A stretch of DNA of 64,000 nucleotides from Pseudarthrobacter oxydans. Its GTDB lineage: Bacteria > Actinomycetota > Actinomycetes > Actinomycetales > Micrococcaceae. Each line of letters opens with the position of its first letter. The stretch's first letter is position 1. The notes under the pieces are model-generated. The model was not told the DNA's origin. It did no database searches and worked only from the letters and a program-made list of their open reading frames with translations. The stretch lies in contig NZ_JAUSSN010000005.1 of assembly GCF_030812335.1 (NCBI RefSeq), positions 221,547-285,546 of the forward strand. Direction: 5' to 3'. Below are positions 18,215 through 26,607 of this stretch, in pieces. Both the position numbers and the translations under genes were made by a program.

Positions 18215-19147
18215 ATGGCAATGCACGATGATGAGCTACATATTGGCGAGGACGTTGCTCGCCGGCTGATAGCCACTCAGTTTCCGGAATGGCGCCATGA
18301 CGCCGTCCGCCGCATCGTGACGGACGGTACGGTCAATGCCATATTCAGGATCGGTGCGGACTTCACGGCACGTTTCCCTCTCCGCTCCGCTGACCCGACT
18401 GCTATCAGGTCCGCGCTTGCTCAAGAATCCCTTGCCATGCGCGAGTTAATCGCATGCTGTCCGTTCCCCACACCGGTGCCCGTTGCCGTGGCCGATCCGG
18501 GTTATGGCTATCCATTGCCGTGGTCGGTGCAGACTTGGTTGCCAGGAGTCATTGCAACCCCCAACGGCACAGCGCACTCCGACGCGTTCGCCCAGGACCT
18601 TGCTGCCCTCATCCATTCGCTTCGTGCCGCCGACACGAGAGGACGCCAGTTCGCGGGCGTCGGCCGCGGCGGAGATCTGAAGGACTCCGACGAGTGGATG
18701 GAGGTTTGTTTCCATGAGAGTGCGGAATTGCTGCCCGTCGCTCGACTCCGCACCCTCTGGGCGTCATTTCGAAGCCTGCCCTCTGCTGGGTCGGCAGTGA
18801 TGAACCACGGTGATTTGATTCCCGGTAACCTCCTCGTCGAGGGTGAGCGACTGATTGGCGTTCTGGATGGTGGAGGTTTCGCTCCTGCTGACCCTTCACT
18901 CGATCTCGTCGCCGCATGGCACCTGCTCGATGAAGAACGGCGCGTACGCTTCCGCAACGAACTCGCGTGCGATGACCTCGAGTGGTGGCGAGGAGCCGCA
19001 TGGGCATTCCAGCAGGCAATGGGCCTGGTCTGGTATTACCAGGAAACAAATCCAAGGATGAGCGCCCTCGGGCAGACCACATTGGCACGCATCTTCGATG
19101 ACCCAGTGTTTTCGACGCCTACCTTTGCAAACTCGGGCGCCCGTTAA
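18215..19147 (+). CDS. Aminoglycoside phosphotransferase-family kinase
   Basis: 310 residues with the APH/choline kinase fold. NHGDLIPGNLLV is the catalytic loop with the base Asp, and LIGVLDGGGFAPADPSLDL is the metal-binding segment (usually DFG/DWE-like; here LDGGG). The N-lobe contains the nucleotide-binding beta strands around TVNAIFRIG. Relatives phosphorylate antibiotics such as aminoglycosides or macrolides, or small metabolites, so resistance is possible but not shown. ATG 18215 or 18221 are both possible; upstream in-frame codons are not supported. First gene of the island. Confidence 0.82.
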   Translation: MAMHDDELHIGEDVARRLIATQFPEWRHDAVRRIVTDGTVNAIFRIGADFTARFPLRSADPTAIRSALAQESLAMRELIACCPFPTPVPVAVADPGYGYPLPWSVQTWLPGVIATPNGTAHSDAFAQDLAALIHSLRAADTRGRQFAGVGRGGDLKDSDEWMEVCFHESAELLPVARLRTLWASFRSLPSAGSAVMNHGDLIPGNLLVEGERLIGVLDGGGFAPADPSLDLVAAWHLLDEERRVRFRNELACDDLEWWRGAAWAFQQAMGLVWYYQETNPRMSALGQTTLARIFDDPVFSTPTFANSGAR

Positions 19148-19565
19148 TCGGTCCCTCTTCATGCGGGATTACTACTAGGTGGCCAGGATCCACGACCACC
19201 TGAACGTCGTCTTCATAGAGGACATGCCCCGGGTTTGGTGAACGAAGTTCTTCCCATTGCACCCCGTAGCGGTTCAACAGATTCAGGTAGCCGGGGATCC
19301 TGTCCAGCAAGTGCACAGCGCTGGTCTTGAACCATGCTTGGGAGTGCAGATTATGAGTTCGGTCGTAGACGGTGGGGTCGACGACGTTCGGGTCGGGATA
19401 GGCGACGTCGTACCAGGCGTTCGCGTTCTGCCACCACTGGTAGTCGCCATCGCTTAGCTTTCCGTTCCTCACCAATCCATTGGCCAGGCCGAATATCCCG
19501 ATGTAGATCCCCCGTGTGTTCAGCTGTGTTGCTTGGTACCTGACAAATTCGAGTGGGCCATCCAT
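19119..19565 (-). CDS. Hypothetical protein (148 aa)
   Basis: A 148-residue soluble protein rich in aromatic residues (for example YQWWQNANAWYDVAYPDPN) and beginning MDGPLEFVRYQATQLN. The 3' end overlaps the end of the kinase gene by 29 nt in convergent orientation. AAGG lies about ten bases before the ATG. No domain is recognised. Its regular composition suggests a real gene rather than a shadow. Confidence 0.65.
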   Translation of the reverse strand: MDGPLEFVRYQATQLNTRGIYIGIFGLANGLVRNGKLSDGDYQWWQNANAWYDVAYPDPNVVDPTVYDRTHNLHSQAWFKTSAVHLLDRIPGYLNLLNRYGVQWEELRSPNPGHVLYEDDVQVVVDPGHLVVIPHEEGPINGRPSLQR

Positions 19566-19832
19566 GCACTAAACCTTCATTCTTCCGTCACGCGATCGGG
19601 CACGGCGGTCTGTCCGTAAGAAGTTTCCATCCCAGACTGAATTCCGAGCCTATTTCATCGGACGGGGGACTGAGACGGGCGAATGTGTTGTCCGGGGCGG
19701 CGGGAGGCACTCGTTGCTCTGGCCCACTTTGGAGAGTGCCCGGCGAAGGAACGCCTAACGGACGGTTCCCCGAAGGAATTGGCTCGGCTGCCTTCTAGTC
19801 GTATTGGATGGCGCGATCAGTAGAGTGACTGA

Positions 19833-20099
19833 ATGGATGAAACGCCGCGATTCCGTTCACCGCGATGGTGGCCTTGGGTCGTCGCGATCCTCCTCTTGAT
19901 CACCGTGAACATAACGGTTCTGGCCTATAAACGGGGCGAGTGCGTCGGACACACAATCGAGTCTGGCGCTACGAGCGTGTGTGCTGGCGGCCCCGCGCTC
20001 AGCATGGATGGTACGTGGATTTTTGCGATGGTGAGCGTGGCCGCCGTCGTCTACTTCGCCCTGCGCCTCGTGCGTGTAGTTAGAGCCGGTAGTGACTAA
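19833..20099 (+). CDS. Small membrane protein with two helices (88 aa)
   Basis: Two clear membrane segments (PWVVAILLLITVNITVLA and IFAMVSVAAVVYFALRLV) flank a short loop with two Cys (GECVG and TSVCAGG) that could be disulfide linked outside the cell. The C-terminus is basic. No family recognised; island gene. Confidence 0.65.
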   Translation: MDETPRFRSPRWWPWVVAILLLITVNITVLAYKRGECVGHTIESGATSVCAGGPALSMDGTWIFAMVSVAAVVYFALRLVRVVRAGSD

Positions 20100-20300
20100 C
20101 CGAACACGGACAAGGTAACGAAGGCGCTGAAATAGCCCGGGCCCTCGCCAAAGCCGAACGATGCCGGGATAAACCTTTCGGCTGCGCCCAGGTTTGTCCC
20201 AATAAGAAGGTAATGATCGCCCCCCACTGGCGAGAACCCGCAATGGCCACTAGTACGGCGGTTCCCATCCTCCCCCCTGTGACCACTATGCCGGCCCCGG
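20096..20300 (-). pseudogene. Possible remnant of a gene 3' end
   Basis: On the minus strand a frame ending with TAG at 20098-20096 reads plausibly for about 45 codons, including GGDHYLLIGTNLGAAERF and PGYFSAFVTLSVFG, but upstream it turns into non-protein-like sequence with no start. The competing frame upstream contains a membrane-like segment (RMGTAVLVAIAG), hinting at a frameshift. The family is not recognised and the call is tentative. Confidence 0.3.
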
Positions 20301-20605
20301 ACAAGGCAGCAATGTAAACCCGACCCGGAGTCTTTTGGACAGGCTTGGAGCGATGGATTCGCGCCCGGGCATCGCCGAGGGCGGATTGCTGGAAGTCATT
20401 GCGACAGGCGTTGTGGCTTCGGAGTCTTCTTTTGCTGGCCTTCGCCAGAGCACGTGGAGGGTCAGCCCGAGTGGGGACCGGCTTACGGGCGATTCTCAAG
20501 AGAGAGTCGTCCCCAGTTGATCTGGAATTCGCGAGCATGGGACACGCCCGGATTGTGGGTGCGTCGGGGGCACTGGGATTTCTCTGCCCGGTTAGCCTGA
20601 GGCGC
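20301..20605. other. Non-coding gap inside the island
   Basis: No frame with a ribosome site or recognisable product is seen. It should contain the promoter for the acetyltransferase at 20606. Confidence 0.35.
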
Positions 20606-21154
20606 ATGGCACATCTCGGACCCGTCGCCTGGCCGCCACACCCGATCAAGACCCAGCGCCTCGTGCTGCGCGAGTCCGAAGCCAGAGACCGTGCGGGTCT
20701 CATCGAGCTGTTCAGTTCACCGGAGGCGGGCACCTACGTTGGCGGAGCTCAGTCCCGCGAGGAACTCGAACGCACGGCACCGGAGACGCCCGGACAACGA
20801 GCCGGGTTCTTTGTGGTCGAGGTGGACGGAGCGATGATCGGCATGATCACGTTCGATCGGCGGGATGCGGAGCATCCGGGCCACATCAGTCCTGATGCCG
20901 GTGAGGCTGAGCTTGGCTATATGTTCCTGCCGCACGCATGGGGACGTGGATATGCTACCGAAGCGTGTGCCGCGGCACTCCAGTGGTTCACCGGCGCACT
21001 CCCCGGCGAACCGGTGGTCCTCTGCACTCAGACTGCCAACGGCCCATCAATGCGCGTCGCAGCGAAGCTCGGATTCACCGAGGCGGCACGCTTCGAGGAG
21101 TATGGCGCCGAGCAGTGGTTCGGCGTGTGGTCGGCCGCCACTGGCGCCACATGA
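20606..21154 (+). CDS. GNAT acetyltransferase (RimJ/RimL type)
   Basis: 182 residues. It starts with the RimL-like IKTQRLVLRESEARDRAGLIEL, and the acetyl-CoA binding segment reads ELGYMFLPHAWGRGYATEAC with motif A (GRGYAT). The C-terminal NGPSMRVAAKLGF is also typical. It transfers an acetyl group to an amine on a protein N-terminus, antibiotic or small molecule; the target is unknown. ATG 20606 is chosen because the family N-terminus begins shortly after it. Island gene. Confidence 0.82.
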   Translation: MAHLGPVAWPPHPIKTQRLVLRESEARDRAGLIELFSSPEAGTYVGGAQSREELERTAPETPGQRAGFFVVEVDGAMIGMITFDRRDAEHPGHISPDAGEAELGYMFLPHAWGRGYATEACAAALQWFTGALPGEPVVLCTQTANGPSMRVAAKLGFTEAARFEEYGAEQWFGVWSAATGAT

Positions 21155-21266
21155 TGGGCCGCATCATGCCGAGGGCCGTCGCCAGGCACAGGATTTCCTG
21201 GAGCGCGATCGCCGCATTTTTACGCCGGTAGGCTGGCGGGATGGCTGATTTGGGGGGCAACGCAAT

Positions 21267-21860
21267 ATGAGACGCAGGGAGATCTGGGGTTCAGCCCTGC
21301 TCATGTTTTCCGCCGCCGTCTACGGTTGGGTGACCTTCTTCTTCTCGGCACATCCTCTGGCTCCCGATGGTCAGCGGCTCATCTTCTTCTGGGGGATCGA
21401 AGGGGACGCCGTCGTTGGCCTGACTTTTCTGGTCGTCGGCCTGGTCGGTTGCGCCGGGCTTCTCCTCCTGCTTCCGTCGCTGATTCGCCGCGTGCACCCC
21501 CGTTGGCTGCGAGTGACGACAGGATGGGCGGCAGCCGTTGCTGCCGTTGCCGCAGCCCCCTTCGCGGGGATGTTTCTGCTGGTAGGGCTGCTCCTCAGCT
21601 TCGGGACCAGTGTCCGTGAAGTGGCCCCGGATGGGCGTTCGATCGTCGTCTCCCAGGGTCAATTCGACGGCGATGTCGTCCATATCTACACGGAATATGA
21701 TGACTTCCACTACAGGTGGTATCGGGAAGCGCCGGAGCTCTCCGGCCCGCGGATCATCACCAGTGAGAACTGCGGCCTCGAATCTTCCGGGGAAGCGCTT
21801 GTACTTAGCCGCGGCGCAGGCACGGTGACAATCCACCCGGACCAACGTCCTGTCGGCTGA
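21267..21860 (+). CDS. Membrane protein of unknown function (197 aa)
   Basis: Three or so hydrophobic segments in the first 115 residues (LLMFSAAVYGWVTFFF, VVGLTFLVVGLVGCAGLLLL, VAAVAAAPFAGMFLLVGLLL), then a soluble C-terminal domain of about 80 residues rich in beta-strand patterns (VVHIYTEYDDFHYRWYREAP). The C-terminal part probably lies outside the membrane. No family recognised. Confidence 0.7.
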   Translation: MRRREIWGSALLMFSAAVYGWVTFFFSAHPLAPDGQRLIFFWGIEGDAVVGLTFLVVGLVGCAGLLLLLPSLIRRVHPRWLRVTTGWAAAVAAVAAAPFAGMFLLVGLLLSFGTSVREVAPDGRSIVVSQGQFDGDVVHIYTEYDDFHYRWYREAPELSGPRIITSENCGLESSGEALVLSRGAGTVTIHPDQRPVG

Positions 21861-21921
21861 CGGGAGCACCCGCAACCTGGTCGGCCGACAGGCTACTCTG
21901 GGGGTTCACGATTCCTGGGGG

Positions 21922-22215
21922 ATGGCATTGGCTCGGACACACAGCGCACCGGTTTTTCTCACGGGAGTACTCCTGCTGCCCGTCGGCTGGATGCTCCTCG
22001 TCCCGCTCGGAGGCCGGGTCGCCGACGCGGCATACCGAAGCGATGAGGACTTCTACACATTGCTCGGGCTGTGCGGGGGCCTCCTGATCCTGGGAAGCAT
22101 CTTCCTGATTCTCGGCAGTATCTTCCGGGCCCTGCGCAAGATCGACAGGCTGAATTCGACCGCGGACACTGTGCCAGCCCAACAGCCGGCGTCGGACGAA
22201 GAACCAGTCGCATAG
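21922..22215 (+). CDS. Small membrane protein (97 aa)
   Basis: Two hydrophobic segments (VFLTGVLLLPVGWMLLVPLG and GGLLILGSIFLILGSIF) separated by a charged loop, with a polar C-terminal tail. ATG 21922 follows GGGGGAT. It lies 61 nt after the preceding membrane protein gene and could be co-transcribed. No family recognised. Confidence 0.65.
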   Translation: MALARTHSAPVFLTGVLLLPVGWMLLVPLGGRVADAAYRSDEDFYTLLGLCGGLLILGSIFLILGSIFRALRKIDRLNSTADTVPAQQPASDEEPVA

Positions 22216-22278
22216 CGGTCGATGCACCGACCGTCCGGACCGATGACTGTTCATGCGGGTCGATCGGCGGCTGGCTGT

Positions 22279-22779
22279 CTAGAGTTCGAGCAACAGGGTG
22301 TCTGAGCCGCCGTTGCGGCTGACCTTGCGGAACCCTAAACGCTCATAAAGCAACCGCGCCCTGTTCCCGTCTTCGACGCTGAGGCTGATTGCCCGTAAGC
22401 CACGGGATGATCCTTGGCCAATCAGACGTTCCATGAGGGCCGTTCCGGCTCCGGTGCCGCGGTGGCCGGCCAGCACACCGATGGTCAGTTCAGGGATGTC
22501 CGGGGCGACGAAACCATATCCGGCGTCTTCGCTAGCGAAAATGCGGCACCAGGCCGCGCCCACAGGTGTTCCGTCTGTTGTCTCGGCCACAACGCCGAAA
22601 TCTCCAGGCCGGGGCCATCCGTCGAGATAATGCAAGAGTTCGGGCGTGCTCAAGAACTGCTCAAAGGTGAAACGGACCTCGCCAGTCCAGTTCATCGCTT
22701 CCAAACCCGCAGCTGTAAGCGTGTTCAGGTCCTCGGCAGTTGCTTCGCGGATGGTAACTGCCTCATAGCCCATGGTCAT
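22279..22779 (-). CDS. GNAT acetyltransferase
   Basis: A single-domain GNAT of about 166 residues. It opens with VTIREATAEDLNTL, has the core ELTIGVLAGHRGTGAGTALM (motif A, HRGTGAG) and ends with the typical SLSVEDGNRARLLYERLGF. Substrate unknown. ATG codons at 22779 and 22773 are both possible; there is no strong ribosome site. The gene is divergent from the small membrane protein gene at 22895. Second acetyltransferase in the island. Confidence 0.83.
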   Translation of the reverse strand: MTMGYEAVTIREATAEDLNTLTAAGLEAMNWTGEVRFTFEQFLSTPELLHYLDGWPRPGDFGVVAETTDGTPVGAAWCRIFASEDAGYGFVAPDIPELTIGVLAGHRGTGAGTALMERLIGQGSSRGLRAISLSVEDGNRARLLYERLGFRKVSRNGGSDTLLLEL

Positions 22780-22894
22780 CAGGCTAACCCGCGGGCCAAG
22801 CCTCGCGGGGTACCTACGTTCAGCACCTGTAATCTTGGGATTTCGCGCCCGCCCATCAAGTGGCGCAGCTTGTGTGAAGATTGGGGACTTCAAA

Positions 22895-23290
22895 ATGGAC
22901 CATCTTGCTGAACACAGGACTGTAGGCGACGCGCCTGCGGTCCTTCGAGCATCAACCTACTTCTGGCTTGCCAGTGCGCTCGTATCAGGAGTCGTACCGG
23001 CCATCGTGATGGCCGTGTGGCCGACAGACTCCGATCTGTTCGCGGTCACCATGGGACTGGTTCTCCCGGTGACGGTCCTGCAATCCTGGGCGGCATTCAG
23101 GCTTCTGCGAGGCGAACATTGGGCCAGGTTCGTTCTGTCCATCGTGGCCATCTTGTCCTTGGCAGGTGCGTTGAGTGCCGTACCAACGCCTCTGGTGGTT
23201 ATCGGTTTGGTCCTGAGTATTGCCGGTGCGGTGCTGATGTGGATGCCAGCATCCAGAACGTATCTTCGACGAAGCTCGGCCGCCGGTTAA
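22895..23290 (+). CDS. Four-helix small membrane protein (131 aa)
   Basis: Four regularly spaced hydrophobic segments (about residues 18-38, 48-68, 75-96 and 101-120) with few charges, for example FVLSIVAILSLAGALSAV. The frame extends upstream to 22772 but antisense to the acetyltransferase; ATG 22895 gives a normal polar N-terminus. No family recognised. Confidence 0.65.
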   Translation: MDHLAEHRTVGDAPAVLRASTYFWLASALVSGVVPAIVMAVWPTDSDLFAVTMGLVLPVTVLQSWAAFRLLRGEHWARFVLSIVAILSLAGALSAVPTPLVVIGLVLSIAGAVLMWMPASRTYLRRSSAAG

Positions 23291-23320
23291 ACCAATCCAG
23301 AGGAAAGAAGGCACAGCCAG

Positions 23321-24311
23321 GTGGAGGTCAGCAAGAGGCATCACACGGTCCCAAACTTCTAATTGAAGGGCTTCGCATCAGCAGATAAGCGACCCAGAAT
23401 CGGCGCAGCCAGTCTCGACGATGGAAGACGCCTGGTGGTTCCTACCAGCGATGCGACCGTTCGGAAGAACTTCTACTCCCTGGATGGCCATCCCGACGGC
23501 TCTGACGTCTTTGAGAAGGAGCTGTCCCGTGTTGAACGCGACGCCTCGGCCGTCATCAAGAAGGCCGTGGCGGGCGCCTGGCCCCTGACCCGCGAGGATC
23601 GCGAGATCCTGGGGACCTTCCTGGCCTTCCAGTTCCTCCGGGGACCGGACACCAGGACCTCGCTGGACCAGATCAGCACAACGTTGCTGTCCAAGGTGAT
23701 TTCACAGCTGGGTGCGGACGTTATCCGGGACACACTGGCCAAATCAGGCGGCAAGCCAGTGAGCGACGACATCGTGCGCCGGCTGCTGGAACAGGCCTCC
23801 CAGCCCGATGGATTGACCGCGAGAACTACTTCCGCAGGGCACATCAACCACATGCTCGAACTCGTTCCCGAATTGGTGCGGTATTTCGTTGGCCGGCCCG
23901 GGGTCCTGATCAGGTTCAGCAGCAGGAAGCTGCTGACGTGCGAAACCCCCGTGGCGCTGGTGCCGAACCCGGAATTCCAGGATGTGTATTCCGGTGTGGG
24001 TCTGATGAATGCCTGGGGAATCACTGTTCCGCTCACCAGGGAAGTCGGTCTTCTGCTGGCCAATCTCATGGCCCTGGCCGAAGAAGACCCTCAGAAGCCA
24101 CCGGAGGAGCTGCTGGAGGACGTCGTCAGCGGGAAGTTTGACCACGAGCAGAATCCCTCGACCAAGATGGCTCACTTTTTCAACAACCACACGATCGGCA
24201 ATGCCCGTCGCTGGATCTTTCATCACCCCGGACGACGCAGCCTTGCTGCCTGATGACCTGACTAGTCTCCAGCGAGACACCGAAACGGAATTTGAAGTGG
24301 TCTCGGGCTGA
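23321..24311 (+). pseudogene. DUF4238 family gene, broken by a stop codon and a frameshift
   Basis: Reading from GTG 23321 gives VEVSKRHHTVPNF, then TAA at 23360-23362, then LKGFASADKR, matching the family opening HH.VP.FYLKGFA; the stop replaces the Tyr codon. The remaining frame runs to 24253 and contains DUF4238-like TREDREILGTFLAFQFLRG. Near 24227-24231 one extra G or C in CCCCGG shifts the frame: removing it turns WIFHHPGRR into WIFHHPDDAALLPDDL and carries on to the stop at 24309-24311. Two independent lesions show it is a pseudogene. Confidence 0.8.
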
Positions 24312-24322
24312 TCAGTGGCCCC

Positions 24323-24366
24323 TTGCAGTATTTATCGTTTGTCGTTATGTTAACGACAAACGATAA
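24323..24366. promoter_or_regulatory. Promoter overlapped by a long operator palindrome
   Basis: A perfect 16-bp inverted repeat (24332-24347 with 24351-24366, arm TTATCGTTTGTCGTTA) surrounds a 3-nt centre. It overlaps a promoter with TTGCAG at 24323-24328 and TATGTT at 24346-24351, spaced by 17 nt. It is AT-rich with no T tract, so an operator is more likely than a terminator. The HTH protein encoded at the end of this operon is the obvious candidate repressor. Confidence 0.7.
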
Positions 24367-24391
24367 GTGTCTTGGATTGGGGGATGGACCT

Positions 24392-25003
24392 GTGGGGAAC
24401 ACATTGGCTTATTTGGACCGCAAGGGTGCGTTGCTGTTTGCGATCGTCTTCGGACTGGCCGCGCTCGGCATCGCGGTCGCGGCGATCGGGGCTGTGTACT
24501 TCGGACTGGTGAGCACGCCGCTGCTGAATGTGCCGCTCACGAACCTGGTGACGCCGGCACTGGGTGAGGGCAACGGTGAAGTCATCAAAGCCGCGTATGC
24601 CACGGCCGATGTTCAGCCGGCCAGCCTCACCGCGACCGAACGCTTCTTGCTGCTCGGATCAGGACTCCTGGGCAGCCTTGCCGGCCTAGCGTCCGCGGCG
24701 ACTCTGGGACTGATCAGCTGGTCTGTTTATCGCGGCACAGGCTTCGGCAGGCAGCTGGCTCGCGCCGTCGGCATCTCGGGCCTGGCTGTGATGACCTGGG
24801 GGCTCCTGGGGCCCCTGATGAATGCAATGGCCTATCACTCGGTCCTGGACCGGATCACCTTGCTTCCGCAACAGAAGACAGGAGCCTTCTTCCTCATGGA
24901 ATTCGATGTGTGGCCGGTCGCGGTCGGACTTGGTGCTGCCACTCTCGCGAGCATGTTTGAGACGGGTCGGCGTCAGCAGCTGGAACTGGACGGGCTGATC
25001 TGA
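24392..25003 (+). CDS. DUF2975 membrane protein
   Basis: 203 residues with four membrane segments, as in DUF2975 (YoaS-like) proteins that are regularly followed by a small Cro/C1-type regulator; that gene overlaps here at TGATG. GTG 24392 is chosen as start because GGGGGA lies seven bases upstream and it avoids starting inside the promoter palindrome. Function unknown; such pairs are thought to be small autoregulated envelope modules. Island gene. Confidence 0.78.
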   Translation: MGNTLAYLDRKGALLFAIVFGLAALGIAVAAIGAVYFGLVSTPLLNVPLTNLVTPALGEGNGEVIKAAYATADVQPASLTATERFLLLGSGLLGSLAGLASAATLGLISWSVYRGTGFGRQLARAVGISGLAVMTWGLLGPLMNAMAYHSVLDRITLLPQQKTGAFFLMEFDVWPVAVGLGAATLASMFETGRRQQLELDGLI

Positions 25004-25230
25004 TGGCGCCCGCGTCCGATGAAGAGCAACGGATTCATTGCAGGCTCGATGAGCTGCTCGCGGCCCGGGGCATGACTCTGACCGAGCTGAGCCAGCGGGT
25101 AGGGGTCAGCATCGTCAACCTGTCCGTGCTGAAGAATGACCGGGCGCGGGCGATCCGCTTTTCCACGCTGACCGCGATCTGCGATGTTCTCGACTGTGCG
25201 GTGGGGGAATTGCTTGTGGTGAACCCCTAG
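25003..25230 (+). CDS. Cro/C1-type helix-turn-helix regulator (YozG-like)
   Basis: 75 residues, almost entirely the HTH domain: LDELLAARGMTLTELSQRV is helix 1-2, GVSIVNLSVLKNDRARAIRF the recognition region, and ICDVLDCAVGELLVV the last helix. The start codon overlaps the stop of the DUF2975 gene by one base, so translation is coupled. It probably binds the palindrome at 24332-24366 and controls its own operon. Confidence 0.88.
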   Translation: MAPASDEEQRIHCRLDELLAARGMTLTELSQRVGVSIVNLSVLKNDRARAIRFSTLTAICDVLDCAVGELLVVNP

Positions 25231-25314
25231 CGGCAGGGACCACAGTCGCGCGCGACGGTCCGGCGGGAGTTGGCTGCTGCTAACACAGTATCCTTACTGT
25301 TCAGCTCTGAAAGG

Positions 25315-25834
25315 TCATGGACTTGGAGTCGAAAAGTGACGATCCAAGAACCTACGCCCGGCGGGGGTGAGGGCCCCGGAATCGATGTCAACCGGGAGTG
25401 GAACTAAAGTCCCATACTCGTCGCGGAGGCGATCGGCGAGCCGTTGCGTGTACTTCTTCTTGGAGCCGCGCCTGAGTGGATGAACCCAGACCCATGCCAG
25501 CTTGTCGCCATTGGGTGTCCGGTGCACCTCGGCGGCTCCCGCGATGCGGAGGACACCGAGGCCGGGCGACCTCGCGTCTGTGACGACCCAGACCTCGCCC
25601 GCGTCTGCGTAGGACGGCATACCCAATAGATGAGAAATCCGTCTCTGTCTTGAACTGGCGATACGTCCCCACGACGGCGTTCCAGTCATCGCGCTCGGCG
25701 CGGAACACTGACCAGGCTTTTCGGTTCCCGTCGTTGTCTTTGATCGCCTACATCGAAATAGTCACGTCCAGCGAGTCCAGATCGACCTCCAGCTGGGTGC
25801 TCGAGCGCGGGTCATCCTCGAAAGAGTGCAACAT
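25315..25834 (-). pseudogene. Unknown gene broken by a TAG stop and a frameshift
   Basis: From ATG 25834, with AGAGGAAA as ribosome site, the frame reads MLHSFEDDPRSSTQLEVDLD, then TAG at 25750-25748, then continues in the same frame as NDGNRKAWSVFRAERDDWN and ETDFSSIG. Near 25625-25640 it must shift to a second frame that carries the rest (GEVWVVTDARSPGLGVLRIA ... RRFLDRHFS) to the stop at 25315. Both halves look protein-like only when joined. The family is not recognised. Confidence 0.65.
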
Positions 25835-25955
25835 GGTTTCCTCTCAGTTCATCGGCGGAGGCATACCGCAGCAGACGGCGCCTGCGTGCCCGGTCACGCC
25901 TTGCTGGGTTCTGGCCAGCTATCAAAAACGTGCGTGAGCGAGTCAGAACTCTAGT

Positions 25956-26255
25956 TCAGCCTTCACATTCAACACAGTAGATCTGGCCGTTCTTTTGGCG
26001 GGCCACTTGGGAACGGTGGCGAACCAAAAAACACGAGTAGCAGGTGAACTCGTCGTCCGCCTGGGGTATGACCTGAACGATCAGTTCCTCAGCGATGAAG
26101 TCGCCCGGAAGATCAACCCCGTCGACTGTCTCTGCTTCGTCCAGCTCCCGGCCCACGCTGCGGGCATCAGAGGTGTTCGCCGAACGCAGCGCCTCCAGGG
26201 AGTTGTGCTGGGATTCTTTGACGTCGGAGCGAAGTTCGTCGTAATCGGTTGCCAC
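25956..26255 (-). CDS. DUF4193 family protein with zinc-ribbon C-terminus
   Basis: 99 residues. The start VATDYDELRSD matches the family opening (M)ATDYD; the end holds FTCYSCFLVRHRSQVA and YCVECEG, two CxxC pairs forming a zinc ribbon. DUF4193 proteins are conserved across actinobacteria near sigma and RNA polymerase functions, but their role is not settled. Because core copies are usually elsewhere, this may be an island paralogue. GTG 26255 is preferred; ATG 26270 is the alternative. Confidence 0.85.
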   Translation of the reverse strand: MATDYDELRSDVKESQHNSLEALRSANTSDARSVGRELDEAETVDGVDLPGDFIAEELIVQVIPQADDEFTCYSCFLVRHRSQVARQKNGQIYCVECEG

Positions 26256-26394
26256 GGAGGACCGTCTCATCTCTGGGTTTTTTGGGGGTGTCTGCCAAGC
26301 AAGGTACACCACGCGCCCTAGGGACTTCCCAGCCAACTGCTGTGAGTTTTCCCGACATCGGCCTGACCAGCTGAAATGCCCGGATCATCTGTGT

Positions 26395-26607
26395 TCAGTC
26401 CTGCGAGGTCCCCCCAGGAGAACGCTTACCTTTGCCGGTGCGGTTCTGCATCGACAGGATAAGGAACGTGACGGCCATCGTGAAGAACGCGATCCAGGCG
26501 TTAGTGCCCAAGAAAATCATGGCGATCGCAACGGCCAAGAACACGATCGCGAGCGGCAGGAATACATTGAAACGGCTCTTCTTCGCCGGGCCGTCCGACT
26601 CCGACAT
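26395..26607 (-). CDS. Small membrane protein (70 aa)
   Basis: ATG 26607 has a strong ribosome site (GAAGGAGAA). The product has a polar N-terminus (MSESDGPAKKSRF), two adjacent hydrophobic segments (FLPLAIVFLAVAIAMIFLG and WIAFFTMAVTFLILSM) and a basic tail. No family recognised. Last gene of the island. Confidence 0.7.
   Translation of the reverse strand: MSESDGPAKKSRFNVFLPLAIVFLAVAIAMIFLGTNAWIAFFTMAVTFLILSMQNRTGKGKRSPGGTSQD

Noticed and set aside
24332..24366. Palindrome before the DUF2975 gene read as a terminator of the DUF4238 pseudogene
   Set aside because: AT-rich, no T tract, and it overlaps a well-spaced promoter; an operator is the better explanation.
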